Shown: piece by piece, positions 15,865 to 24,255 of the stretch | How positions within the stretch are numbered: position 1 is the stretch's first letter | How the letters are laid out: the number at the start of each line of letters is the position of its first letter | Assembly (NCBI GenBank): GCA_913020045.1 | Contig: CAJWBE010000037.1 | Coordinates: 1 to 35,615, forward strand | Source of the DNA: an uncultured Oleiphilus sp. | Lineage (GTDB): Bacteria > Pseudomonadota > Gammaproteobacteria > Pseudomonadales > Oleiphilaceae | DNA: 35,615 bases | Direction: 5' to 3' | Position numbers and translations under genes: made by a program | Notes under the pieces: model-generated | What the model was told of the DNA's origin: nothing | The model's database searches: none | Seen by the model: only the letters and a program-made list of their open reading frames with translations

Positions 15865-16176
15865 ATGTACGCAGTTATTGTAAGCGGTGGTAAGCAGCAC
15901 CGTGTCACCGAAGGCGAAGTACTTAAGCTTGAGAAAATCGAGTTAGAAACTGGCGCTAAAATAGATTTTGATAAAGTGTTGCTCGTCGTGAACGGCGATG
16001 ATGTGAAAGTAGGTGAGCCATCTGTTAAGGGTGCCAAGGTAACTGCTGAGGTAGTTAGTCATGGTCGACATAAGAAAGTTAAGATTCTTAAGTTCAAGCG
16101 TCGTAAGCACCACATGAAACAAATGGGTCATCGTCAGTGGTTCACTGAAGTGAAGATCACTGGAATTAAAGGTTAA
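15865..16176 (+). CDS. rplU: 50S ribosomal protein L21
   Basis: L21 is a primary 23S rRNA-binding protein of the large subunit. The protein is 103 residues, as in E. coli, beginning [14 protein letters not shown]. It contains the conserved [19 protein letters not shown] segment near the C terminus that contacts rRNA. The ATG at 15865 is chosen over a GTG five codons earlier because the family starts at MYAV and GTGGAG forms the ribosome site. rpmA follows after 51 bases, and the two are expected to be co-transcribed. Confidence 0.98.
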   Translation: MYAVIVSGGKQHRVTEGEVLKLEKIELETGAKIDFDKVLLVVNGDDVKVGEPSVKGAKVTAEVVSHGRHKKVKILKFKRRKHHMKQMGHRQWFTEVKITGIKG

Positions 16177-16227
16177 TTGCTGTTCGCTTGTTGGCGGATA
16201 TGTTTAAAAAATTAGAGGAGTAGGATA

Positions 16228-16488
16228 ATGGCTCACAAGAAAGCGGGTGGTAGTACCCGTAACGGTCGCGATTCGGAGTCGAAACGATTAGGTGTTAAGC
16301 GTTTTGGTGGTGAAACTGTGACAGCTGGAAATATTTTGGTTCGTCAGCGTGGAACGCGTTTCCATGCAGGTGAAAACGTAGGTTGTGGTAAGGACCATAC
16401 TCTATTTGCAACGGCTCACGGCGTAGTTAAGTTCGTCACAAAAGGTCCGTTGAATCGCAAATATGTGGTAATTGAAGCGGCGGAATAA
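16228..16488 (+). CDS. rpmA: 50S ribosomal protein L27
   Basis: L27 reaches with its N-terminal tail towards the peptidyl transferase centre. The 86-residue protein starts [16 protein letters not shown], the mature-type N terminus seen in most Gram-negatives, with no cleavable extension of the Firmicute kind. A strong AGAGGAG ribosome site stands in front of the ATG. A rho-independent terminator follows at 16512-16543. Confidence 0.98.
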   Translation: MAHKKAGGSTRNGRDSESKRLGVKRFGGETVTAGNILVRQRGTRFHAGENVGCGKDHTLFATAHGVVKFVTKGPLNRKYVVIEAAE

Positions 16489-16511
16489 GCTTCTCCATAT
16501 TGAAATTTGCG

Positions 16512-16543
16512 AAAAAAGCTCCGTATTGCGGGGCTTTTTTTTT
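16512..16543 (+). terminator. rho-independent terminator after rpmA
   Basis: AAAAAAGCTCCG pairs with CGGGGCTTTTTT (12-bp stem, one G-U pair, 5-base loop) and runs into nine T residues. It separates rplU-rpmA from obgE. Confidence 0.9.
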
Positions 16544-16608
16544 GCTGCGAACATTGGGTTGTTAGCTCTATACTCTGCGTATCAGCGTAGAAAAACCGGA
16601 TTTGATAA

Positions 16609-17805
<1,197 letters not shown>

Positions 17806-17832
17806 TAACACGGAAGGGTCAGGTTGAGTTGT

Positions 17833-18960
17833 ATGAGTAAGCGGCGACAATCTCTTGCGCAATCAAAGCGCTGGGTCGTAAAGATAGGCAGTGCTTTGCT
17901 GACAGATGATGGTAAAGGTTTAGCGCGTGATCTGATTGCTGGTTGGGTTGCTCAATTGGCGACTCTGAGGGCCGAGGGTCTAGAGCTGGTGTTGGTTTCT
18001 TCTGGCTCTGTTGCCGAAGGGATGACGCGTTTAGGCTTGACGCAAAGGCCTAAGCACTTGAATGAATTGCAAGCTGCAGCTGCCGTTGGGCAAATGGGCC
18101 TGGTTCAGGCTTACGAGACCTGCTTTCAGTCTCATGGCTTAAATACGGCACAAGTGTTACTCACGCACGATGATCTTTCTGACCGGAAGCGTTACCTGAA
18201 TGCCCGCAGTACCATTAATACTCTGATTGGGTTCGGAGCAATCCCTATTATTAATGAAAACGACACCGTTGCGACCGACGAAATTTGCTTTGGTGACAAT
18301 GATACCTTGGGTGCGCTTGTCGCTAATTTAGTTGATGCTGATGGTTTGGTTATTTTGACCGATCAGGATGGGATGTTCGATGGCGACCCGCGTAACAATC
18401 CTGAAGCTAAGTTGTTGTCAGAGGTTTCGGCTGTCGACGACGGCTTGGATGCGATGGCGGGTGCTCGCTCAGGTAGTCTGGGTCGAGGAGGTATGGTGAC
18501 AAAAGTACGTGCGGCTAGGCTGGCTAGTCGCTCTGGTGCTTTTACGGTCATTGCGGGCGGTCGAATCGATAGTGTGCTAACTAGGCTTCGCGCTGGCGAA
18601 AATGTTGGAACGCTCCTGTATGCAGACACGTCGCGTCAAATGGCCAGAAAACAGTGGCTCGCCGGCCATCTGCAGACTCGAGGGAAGCTTGTGCTGGACG
18701 ATGGCGCTGTTGCTGTTTTGCAGCGTGGAGGTAAGAGTCTTCTTCCGATTGGCGTTGTGTCAGTCTCGGGTGATTTTCGTCGTGGTGAAATGGTTGAGTT
18801 TTTGAATTGTGCTGGGCGAGAGATAGCAAGAGGGTTGGTGAACTATGATTCGCTTGATGCGCAAAAAATAATTGGGCGCAGCAGTGATGAAATTTTGACT
18901 ATTCTGGGTTTCTCGCATGAAGAGGAGTTGGTACACCGGGACAACTTGGTACTAACTTAA
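17833..18960 (+). CDS. proB: glutamate 5-kinase
   Basis: ProB makes gamma-glutamyl phosphate, the first and feedback-regulated step of proline synthesis. From the ATG at 17833 the protein has 375 residues: an amino-acid kinase domain ([58 protein letters not shown]) followed by a C-terminal PUA domain from about residue 275. A TTG three codons earlier is an alternative start. No proA follows; the next element is a terminator shared with convergent rpsT. Confidence 0.96.
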   Translation: MSKRRQSLAQSKRWVVKIGSALLTDDGKGLARDLIAGWVAQLATLRAEGLELVLVSSGSVAEGMTRLGLTQRPKHLNELQAAAAVGQMGLVQAYETCFQSHGLNTAQVLLTHDDLSDRKRYLNARSTINTLIGFGAIPIINENDTVATDEICFGDNDTLGALVANLVDADGLVILTDQDGMFDGDPRNNPEAKLLSEVSAVDDGLDAMAGARSGSLGRGGMVTKVRAARLASRSGAFTVIAGGRIDSVLTRLRAGENVGTLLYADTSRQMARKQWLAGHLQTRGKLVLDDGAVAVLQRGGKSLLPIGVVSVSGDFRRGEMVEFLNCAGREIARGLVNYDSLDAQKIIGRSSDEILTILGFSHEEELVHRDNLVLT

Positions 18961-19010
18961 GGGTATTTTTGTTGATCAGCTTTGTGTAGTCGCCTGGTTG
19001 TGGCAGACAC

Positions 19011-19047
19011 AAAAAAGCCGACAGCTTTTAGGGTTGTCGGCTTTTTT
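19011..19047. terminator. bidirectional terminator between proB and rpsT
   Basis: AAAAAAGCCGACA (19011-19023) and TGTCGGCTTTTTT (19035-19047) form a perfect 13-bp stem with an 11-base loop. The flanking A and T runs let it act on both convergent transcripts. Confidence 0.9.
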
Positions 19048-19065
19048 ATTTCTTAGAACTTCGAA

Positions 19066-19332
19066 TTAAGCTTTTAGGGCTTTAACGCGAGCGTTCATGC
19101 GGCTCTTTGTGCGAGCAGCTTTGTTCTTCGGGTAGATCCCTTTGTTGACCATGCTGTCGATCATAGGGACTGCAGTCAAGAATGCTGCTTGAGCGTCATC
19201 ATAGTTTCCGCTCTCAATTTGAGCATCAACTTTTTTGATGTATGTGCGGACCATTGAACGTTGGCCTGCATTGTGCTGGCGGCGTTTTTCTTGTTGACGC
19301 GCGCGTTTTTTCGAAGATGGGGAGTTTGCCAC
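19066..19332 (-). CDS. rpsT: 30S ribosomal protein S20
   Basis: S20 binds 16S rRNA early in small-subunit assembly. The 88-residue, very basic protein starts MANSPSSKKRARQQEKRRQHN and ends with the NKAARTKSRMNARVKAL motif. A TAGGAGCAAT ribosome site lies before the ATG. In many gammaproteobacteria rpsT sits next to divergent murJ; here murJ is about 4.9 kb away, separated by accessory genes. Confidence 0.97.
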   Translation of the reverse strand: MANSPSSKKRARQQEKRRQHNAGQRSMVRTYIKKVDAQIESGNYDDAQAAFLTAVPMIDSMVNKGIYPKNKAARTKSRMNARVKALKA

Positions 19333-19467
19333 CGTATTGCTCCTAAGTTCCGATTGTTTCTAAATCACAGCTCGTCAAACAAAATATTGCGAGCCGCATA
19401 AAAATGACGCGAGACTATGCCGCTTTAGGTCGGCTATGTCAATAGCAACCGCGTCATCGGATGTGTT

Positions 19468-20676
19468 TTAGGCCGCCATCTTCAATATTAGAGATTCGCA
19501 GGTCCTTTGGTTCATATATTTCGGCACTGGGTAGTTCATATGAGCTTCTTCCAAAGCAAGTTTTGCAATCTTCGGAATATCTTCTGCTTTCAGCGCATCC
19601 AGCTGGCTTGGGATATTAAATTCAACGAGCATCGTTCTGATTTTCTTGATGAACTTGTTCGCCAGCTGTTGTTTGCTTTCAGATCCGGTTTTTAAGCCTG
19701 ATGCGACGGCTAGATCGGCGAGGCGTCCAGTAATTTCGTCTTTTGAATAGTCGAGCACATGTGGCAATACGATCGAGTTCGCGAGCCCATGAGGTGTTTG
19801 ATAAAGTGCGCCGAAATTATGCGCGATAGCATGTACATAACCAACGCTCGCTTTTGTAAAGGCGAGTCCGGCGTAGTAAGAGGCCATCGCCATGTTTTGT
19901 CTCGCCACTATGTTATTGCCATCTTTGACGGCGGTTTCGAGGTTTTGCATGATGAGCTTGGTTGCTGCCAGGCTGTAGGCTTCGGTGTCTGTTGTTGCAT
20001 TAACAGATATGTAAGATTCAATGGCGTGTGTGAGGGCGTCCATTCCGGTTGCAGCTGTCACTGAAGCCGGCAGGCCTCGCATTAGCTTGCCGTCAAGTGC
20101 GGCCATCATCGGAACTAGTTTAGGGTCAATGATTGGCGTTTTCTGATGAGATATAGGGTCTGATAGTACCGATACAATCGTTACTTCAGAGCCGGTGCCT
20201 GCGGTGGTTGGAATCGCAAAAAACGGCAGTGGTGCGCGACGGAGCTTAAATAGGCCAGCCATTTTCTTAATGGGTTTATTATTTGTCGCTAACGCAGCAA
20301 TGGCCTTGCTGGCGTCAATAGGAGACCCACCGCCAATTGCCAATACAGCTTCGCAGTTGTTTTTGCGAAGTACTTTAAGGCCGTTTTCGACTTGGGTATA
20401 GGTTGGGTCGGGTAGAATTTTGTCGTAGATAACAAACTTAACGCCGGCATTGCTCAGTCTTTCCGTAATGCTATCGAGCAGTCCGATACTAACCAGCACC
20501 TCGTCGGTCACAATGAGTAGTTTTTTTATGCCTAGTTGAGAGATCGCGTCGCACATTTCTAAGGAAGAGTCTGCTCCGCTGAATAGCGTTGGTTTAGGCA
20601 TAGGGATAACAGCAGCGGCAACTTTCAAGGCCTTAGCTAGGCCTTTGTAGTATTGGACTTTAATAGGGAAAAGCAT
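19468..20676 (-). CDS. iron-containing alcohol dehydrogenase
   Basis: This is a group III (Fe-type) NAD(P)-dependent alcohol dehydrogenase of 402 residues. The nucleotide-binding GGGSPID lies at 115-121 and PTTAGTGSEVT at 157-166. Iron ligands are predicted at Asp213 and His217 (GMDALTHAIES), His282 (GYVHAIAHNFG) and His296 (TPHGLANS), with the same spacing as FucO. An N-terminal extension of about 25 residues precedes the domain. The substrate is not evident; medium or long alcohols are possible given the lipid-related genes nearby, but this is speculation. A 14-bp perfect palindrome lies 26 bases upstream of the start codon and may be its operator. Confidence 0.92.
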   Translation of the reverse strand: MLFPIKVQYYKGLAKALKVAAAVIPMPKPTLFSGADSSLEMCDAISQLGIKKLLIVTDEVLVSIGLLDSITERLSNAGVKFVIYDKILPDPTYTQVENGLKVLRKNNCEAVLAIGGGSPIDASKAIAALATNNKPIKKMAGLFKLRRAPLPFFAIPTTAGTGSEVTIVSVLSDPISHQKTPIIDPKLVPMMAALDGKLMRGLPASVTAATGMDALTHAIESYISVNATTDTEAYSLAATKLIMQNLETAVKDGNNIVARQNMAMASYYAGLAFTKASVGYVHAIAHNFGALYQTPHGLANSIVLPHVLDYSKDEITGRLADLAVASGLKTGSESKQQLANKFIKKIRTMLVEFNIPSQLDALKAEDIPKIAKLALEEAHMNYPVPKYMNQRTCESLILKMAA

Positions 20677-20701
20677 ACGAATAATCTCTCACAATCGAAT
20701 G

Positions 20702-20735
20702 AATCAAAATTAGAGTATAAGCTCTAATTTTGATT
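20702..20735. promoter_or_regulatory. perfect 14-bp inverted repeat upstream of the alcohol dehydrogenase gene
   Basis: AATCAAAATTAGAG (20702-20715) and CTCTAATTTTGATT (20722-20735) are exact reverse complements around a 6-base centre. It begins 26 bases upstream of the dehydrogenase start (minus strand), the usual place for an operator overlapping a promoter. It could instead be an AT-rich terminator of the upstream exported-protein gene, but no T-run follows on the minus strand. Confidence 0.5.
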
Positions 20736-20859
20736 TTGTGAATACTTTCTCGTCTCTGCTAGGTATTCAAGCCTTTTGTTTGTAATACATCGTGCTGCAC
20801 GATCTTGGCCTGGATCGGTTTGCAGTTTTGCGAGTGACAGCGTATCTCGGTTGGTGAGC

Positions 20860-21423
20860 TCAATACGTTTCAAATAGCGTCTGGAGTTTTTTAAGGTGCG
20901 GTTTGACCGCATCTTTATCTTCTTTGCTTACTTGGTTTTTTAGATAGTTAAGCATTGAGTTGTTTTGCCGAATGGCACTTGATACAACGGCTTGCTGTTG
21001 TTTAGAGAGCTTTCCTGACTCCTTTAAAGCTTCAAGTTTTGATGTGTCGAGGCTTCCTTGCTGAGATTCAACTTGAATGGCGGCGGCGGCTCGCGTGATT
21101 CTAAGTGTCGTGTCAGCCCAAGACTCCAGAGAAACGAAGCCGAATCGCTTAACCACTGCTGAGGCTGATTGTCCTAGGCCTGACTCGTTTAGGGGGCGGA
21201 GCATGTCATCGACAGACAGTGAAAGAGGGTTTTCTGGGCCCTCGTTTGTTTCCTCATACTCCCTTAACTCGGATTGGTGCTCCTCTCCCCAGGCAGTGAA
21301 TGCCTTTTGAGATTCGACCCAGCGGTTAACGGTATCTGTGTTAAGTGGCTCGGCAGCTATTGTCGCCGCGGATAGGGCCAAGCATGTGAAGAAGAATAAG
21401 GAGCGTAATAAGTGAGTGATCAT
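20860..21423 (-). CDS. exported helical protein of unknown function
   Basis: The 187-residue protein has a clear signal peptide (hydrophobic core about 6-20, cleavage after IAA near residue 24). The mature part is predicted almost entirely alpha-helical, rich in Q, E, K and S, with no cysteine and no catalytic motif that I can recognise. The ending (KPHLKKLQTLFETY) is amphipathic. A secreted or periplasmic helical-bundle protein is the most that can be said. A 28-base inverted repeat (21472-21499) lies about 50 bases upstream of its start codon. After its stop, another frame stays open to 20724. Confidence 0.75.
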   Translation of the reverse strand: MITHLLRSLFFFTCLALSAATIAAEPLNTDTVNRWVESQKAFTAWGEEHQSELREYEETNEGPENPLSLSVDDMLRPLNESGLGQSASAVVKRFGFVSLESWADTTLRITRAAAAIQVESQQGSLDTSKLEALKESGKLSKQQQAVVSSAIRQNNSMLNYLKNQVSKEDKDAVKPHLKKLQTLFETY

Positions 21424-21463
21424 AATCGTTAGCCTTAGTTTGTGTTTATATGGAGAGCCTAAA

Positions 21464-21637
21464 TAATAAAATGTTACAGATTATAAAATATCTGCAACAT
21501 ACAAAGCGCATCACAGCGCTTATTATTCAATCATCAGATGAGGGAAAGCGATTCAGGCCCGCTTTTTCTCGATGAACAGTTTTCAGGATTGCATTCGAAG
21601 TATTATTTTGACCCGGCTCTAATGCCGGGTTTTTTTA
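21464..21637 (+). ncRNA. candidate small RNA ending in an orphan plus-strand terminator
   Basis: Both flanking genes are on the minus strand, yet a good plus-strand terminator (ACCCGGC/GCCGGGT, then seven T) lies at 21611-21637. Upstream are two hairpins: TGTTACAGAT/ATCTGCAACA (21472-21499, 9 of 10 pairs) and AAGCGC/GCGCTT (21504-21521). A weak promoter TTGTGT (21440-21445) and TAATAA (21464-21469) with an 18-base spacer could start a transcript of about 165 bases. The alternatives are that the first inverted repeat is an operator for the exported-protein gene and that the terminator serves the dehalogenase gene in reverse. Expression is not known. Confidence 0.4.
21611..21637 (+). terminator. 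rho-independent terminator with no plus-strand gene before it
   Basis: A 7-bp GC-rich stem (ACCCGGC/GCCGGGT, 6-base loop) is followed by a T-run on the plus strand. On the minus strand, downstream of the dehalogenase stop, the tail is TCAAAATAATA, a weaker signal, so reverse use is possible. Confidence 0.75.
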
Positions 21638-21652
21638 TGCGTAAAATTTGTC

Positions 21653-22579
21653 TTACGGCACGGCTTTAAGCTTAGTTGATTGCTTTTCAGGCATGTCGTC
21701 CAATAGTTGATTAACCGCCATTGCAAACTCAGTCCCTGAGTCTTCCTGCAAGAAATGCCCCCCTTTGAGGGTGACGTGCGGCATGCCTTGGGCTCCAGGT
21801 ACTTTAGACTGCATGTAGTGATCACCGCCTTTTGTAATGGGGTCGCCATTGCTAAACGTAGTGAGGAAGGGTTTTTGCCATTGTTCGAGAATAGTCCAGG
21901 CTTGCTTGTTCGCGGCGCTCGCGACATTGTTTGGCGTTGTTGGTACGAGTGCAGGGAAGGCTCTAGATCCCGCTTTAAACGCTTTACTTGGAAATGGAGC
22001 GTCATAGGCTCTGCGTTCGTCCTTACTTAGGCTTTTAAAGCTACCGAATTCGATAATTTTAGAGATTGGAAACCAAGGGCTATTTAGCGCGAAGGCTTTC
22101 CATAGTTTGAATGCCTTGGGTATTTTTTCTTCACCTGTTGGCAGCATCCCATTGCCAACCACGATCGCTTTAAAGCGCGCCTCGTGTTCGGCTGCTAGGC
22201 GCAACCCAAGCAATGAACCCCAATCTTGGCAGACTAAAGTGATGTTTTTTAGGTCTAAGTGCTCAATAAGTTTTAGTAGCCAGTCGAGGTGAGTTTGATA
22301 GCTATAGTCTTCGATTTTTGAGGGTTTGTCCGACTTTCCGAAACCGATTAAGTCTGGCGCAATCACGCGGTGCCCCGCTGCGCTGCAAATCGGAATCATG
22401 TGCCGGTAAAGATAAGACCACGTAGGCTCGCCGTGCAGCATGAGTATCGGGTCAGCGCTTGCCGGGCCTTCGTCTACATAGTGCATACGTGGGCCCCCAA
22501 CATCTAAATAGTTTGGCGTGAAGGCATAATTGGGGAGCTTGTCAAAGCAGCTATCTGGTGTTCTGAGATATTCAGTCAT
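21653..22579 (-). CDS. haloalkane dehalogenase, HLD-I type
   Basis: This alpha/beta hydrolase would replace a halogen on an alkyl carbon with hydroxyl. Its 308 residues carry the oxyanion/halide motif HGEPTW (Glu51 following the HG), the nucleophile elbow CQDWGS (Asp119 nucleophile, Trp120 halide-binding), and the catalytic acid Asp246 in SNGDPIT. The base is His275 in GGHFLQED. A cap-domain Trp169 could be the second halide ligand. The late acid and the EPTW motif match subfamily I (DhlA/DhmA-like) rather than HLD-II. Epoxide hydrolases share the fold but have tyrosines in the cap and a different HGxP motif. A GGAGG ribosome-like stretch lies next to the ATG. Substrate is unknown. Confidence 0.88.
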   Translation of the reverse strand: MTEYLRTPDSCFDKLPNYAFTPNYLDVGGPRMHYVDEGPASADPILMLHGEPTWSYLYRHMIPICSAAGHRVIAPDLIGFGKSDKPSKIEDYSYQTHLDWLLKLIEHLDLKNITLVCQDWGSLLGLRLAAEHEARFKAIVVGNGMLPTGEEKIPKAFKLWKAFALNSPWFPISKIIEFGSFKSLSKDERRAYDAPFPSKAFKAGSRAFPALVPTTPNNVASAANKQAWTILEQWQKPFLTTFSNGDPITKGGDHYMQSKVPGAQGMPHVTLKGGHFLQEDSGTEFAMAVNQLLDDMPEKQSTKLKAVP

Positions 22580-22733
22580 GGAGGTCTCGGTCGGGCTGGT
22601 GTTATTTTAGTTTTGGTGGCTGAGTGGGCGAACAATGTTTGAATACTGGCTTATACTCAGTGCTCGAACTCTATTACAGCCTAACTTATCAGGCAAGGGT
22701 GCCTAAGAGTATGGCTGAACGGATGAGCAAACT

Positions 22734-23807
22734 ATGAAAGGCTGGGGATATTCTTTAGCGGTGTTAGTAGGCGCGCTATTTGGGTGGCTTGCGCAACAGT
22801 TTTGGCTGGCCTCTCAGGCAGATGATAGTGCGGCTAAGGCTATGCAGCTGGTCAAAAGTGAGCAGCGAATTAAGCGCTTGAGTGAGTCGAATGTGTTTTC
22901 TGAAGGGAGTACGTTGTCGAGCGCTGCGCCGGGGGGTGATGAGATTCTTAGCCCTGAGTTGCAATTACTAAGGGCTGGTGAGTATCAGGGCTTGTTGGAT
23001 GCCTATCAAGGCAACGAACTGGTTTACGGTTTGACTCCTCCTCAGTTAGAGATATTGATTAAGGGCTTGATCGAGTTAGAGCGCTTTGATGAAGCGCTAT
23101 TTTTATTGAATGACTTACTTGAGCAAGGTGCCTACAACGATGAGCGGGAACATGAGCTCTATATGGCAAATGTGGTCGCCGACATTGATGATATTTTCAG
23201 CCAAGCATCACAGTGGCAAAGTCTAACGGATATGTATGCTTGGTTAGTGAGTGTGCAACCTAGCCATATCCCCTATGTTCTTAGATTTGTTCATTGGTTG
23301 ATAGAAACCAAGCGCTATGATCAAGCTGAGTCGCAGCTAGTGAGCGCGCGAAATGATGTGCTTTATGTTGGAGAGGTAGAGCGTTTGGAAAGTGCTCTTA
23401 ATGAACGACGAAATTTTGAATTGTCCGACTCTCAAAGTATTCCGCTGGAGCGTGTTGGTAATCACTTTATTGTTGAACTAGAGTTCGAGTCTGGAGAGCG
23501 TGCTCGAATGCTAATCGATACGGGAGCTAGCCTGAGCGTCATAAAAGAATCTGAGTTGAACCGTTTGGCGCTTAGTCAGCTGGACCAAGAGCCAGTAACC
23601 ATGAAGACTGCGAACGGTTTATTAGATGCGCAAAGGTTAACGGCTCCCTCTGTTAACTTAGGTGGGCGTCTATTTTCGAACGTCGATATGGTGACCACGC
23701 CACTAACGGACTTTGCCTATGATGGTTTGTTAGGCATGAGCGTCCTTGGTCGGCTAAAGTTTTATATTGACCAAGAGCAAAGTGCGTTAGTGATCGGTCA
23801 GTACTAA
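22734..23807 (+). CDS. membrane-anchored retropepsin-like aspartic protease
   Basis: The 357-residue protein has an N-terminal membrane segment (about 5-25), so the body faces the periplasm. A low-complexity linker (about 50-75) leads to a helical region with repeat-like pairs (about 75-225; GLIELERFDEALFLLNDLLEQ), suggesting TPR-type repeats. The C-terminal domain (about 240-357) is a clan AA retropepsin-like fold: LIDTGASLSVI (Asp262-Thr263-Gly264), a NVDMVTTP flap-side strand and LLGMSVLGRLKF. Such domains work as homodimers. The substrate is unknown. It converges with the next gene, overlapping it by 4 bases. Confidence 0.85.
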   Translation: MKGWGYSLAVLVGALFGWLAQQFWLASQADDSAAKAMQLVKSEQRIKRLSESNVFSEGSTLSSAAPGGDEILSPELQLLRAGEYQGLLDAYQGNELVYGLTPPQLEILIKGLIELERFDEALFLLNDLLEQGAYNDEREHELYMANVVADIDDIFSQASQWQSLTDMYAWLVSVQPSHIPYVLRFVHWLIETKRYDQAESQLVSARNDVLYVGEVERLESALNERRNFELSDSQSIPLERVGNHFIVELEFESGERARMLIDTGASLSVIKESELNRLALSQLDQEPVTMKTANGLLDAQRLTAPSVNLGGRLFSNVDMVTTPLTDFAYDGLLGMSVLGRLKFYIDQEQSALVIGQY

Positions 23808-24136
23808 TCTTGATCTAATTTAAGGTCGACATAGCCGCGCTGGATAGAAATCTCGAAGCTTTTAGCGCCGTCTGCGAGTTCGATAAAGCGATTTCGGTAG
23901 GCCCGCAAACGTTGCAGTTCTTCCTTGTCAGGGAAATTTTCAGAACCTTCATATTTTTGACACATCTTGTACAGGTGCTCCAAGTACGTGGCCCTGCTGC
24001 GAGCAACCAAGTCAACTAGCGGCTTTAGTCCGTCGATGTTGAGTTCTTCAATTCGGGCATTGATGTGCTCTCGGTTCGACTCGCGCAATAGTTGTTCGAA
24101 TTGCAGTATTAAGCGATTAATGTCTTTTTCTTCCAT
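23804..24136 (-). CDS. small conserved-looking cytosolic protein of unknown function
   Basis: The 110-residue protein has no signal peptide and no known motif. It is charged and mostly helical (MEEKDINRLILQFEQLLRES at the start), with a final strand-like QRGYVDLKLDQD. Coding is supported by the full-length frame and by the tight 4-base overlap with the convergent protease gene. No strong ribosome site is seen near the ATG (GCTAATCCGAA precedes it), so the start is uncertain. Confidence 0.65.
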   Translation of the reverse strand: MEEKDINRLILQFEQLLRESNREHINARIEELNIDGLKPLVDLVARSRATYLEHLYKMCQKYEGSENFPDKEELQRLRAYRNRFIELADGAKSFEISIQRGYVDLKLDQD

Positions 24137-24202
24137 TTCGGATTAGCTCCAGCTTGGTTTTTTAATAAGCATAGTGAAAGACTAAAGATACGCGAGCCGC
24201 GT

Positions 24203-24230
24203 TTGCAATTAGAAGACAACTTAGTATGCT
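24203..24230 (+). promoter_or_regulatory. candidate promoter for murJ-glcDEF
   Basis: TTGCAA (24203-24208) and TATGCT (24225-24230) with a 16-base spacer lie 26 bases upstream of the murJ start. The match is moderate and rests on consensus only. Confidence 0.35.
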
Positions 24231-24255
24231 TCAGTCTTTTTCGGAATAAGTCTGA

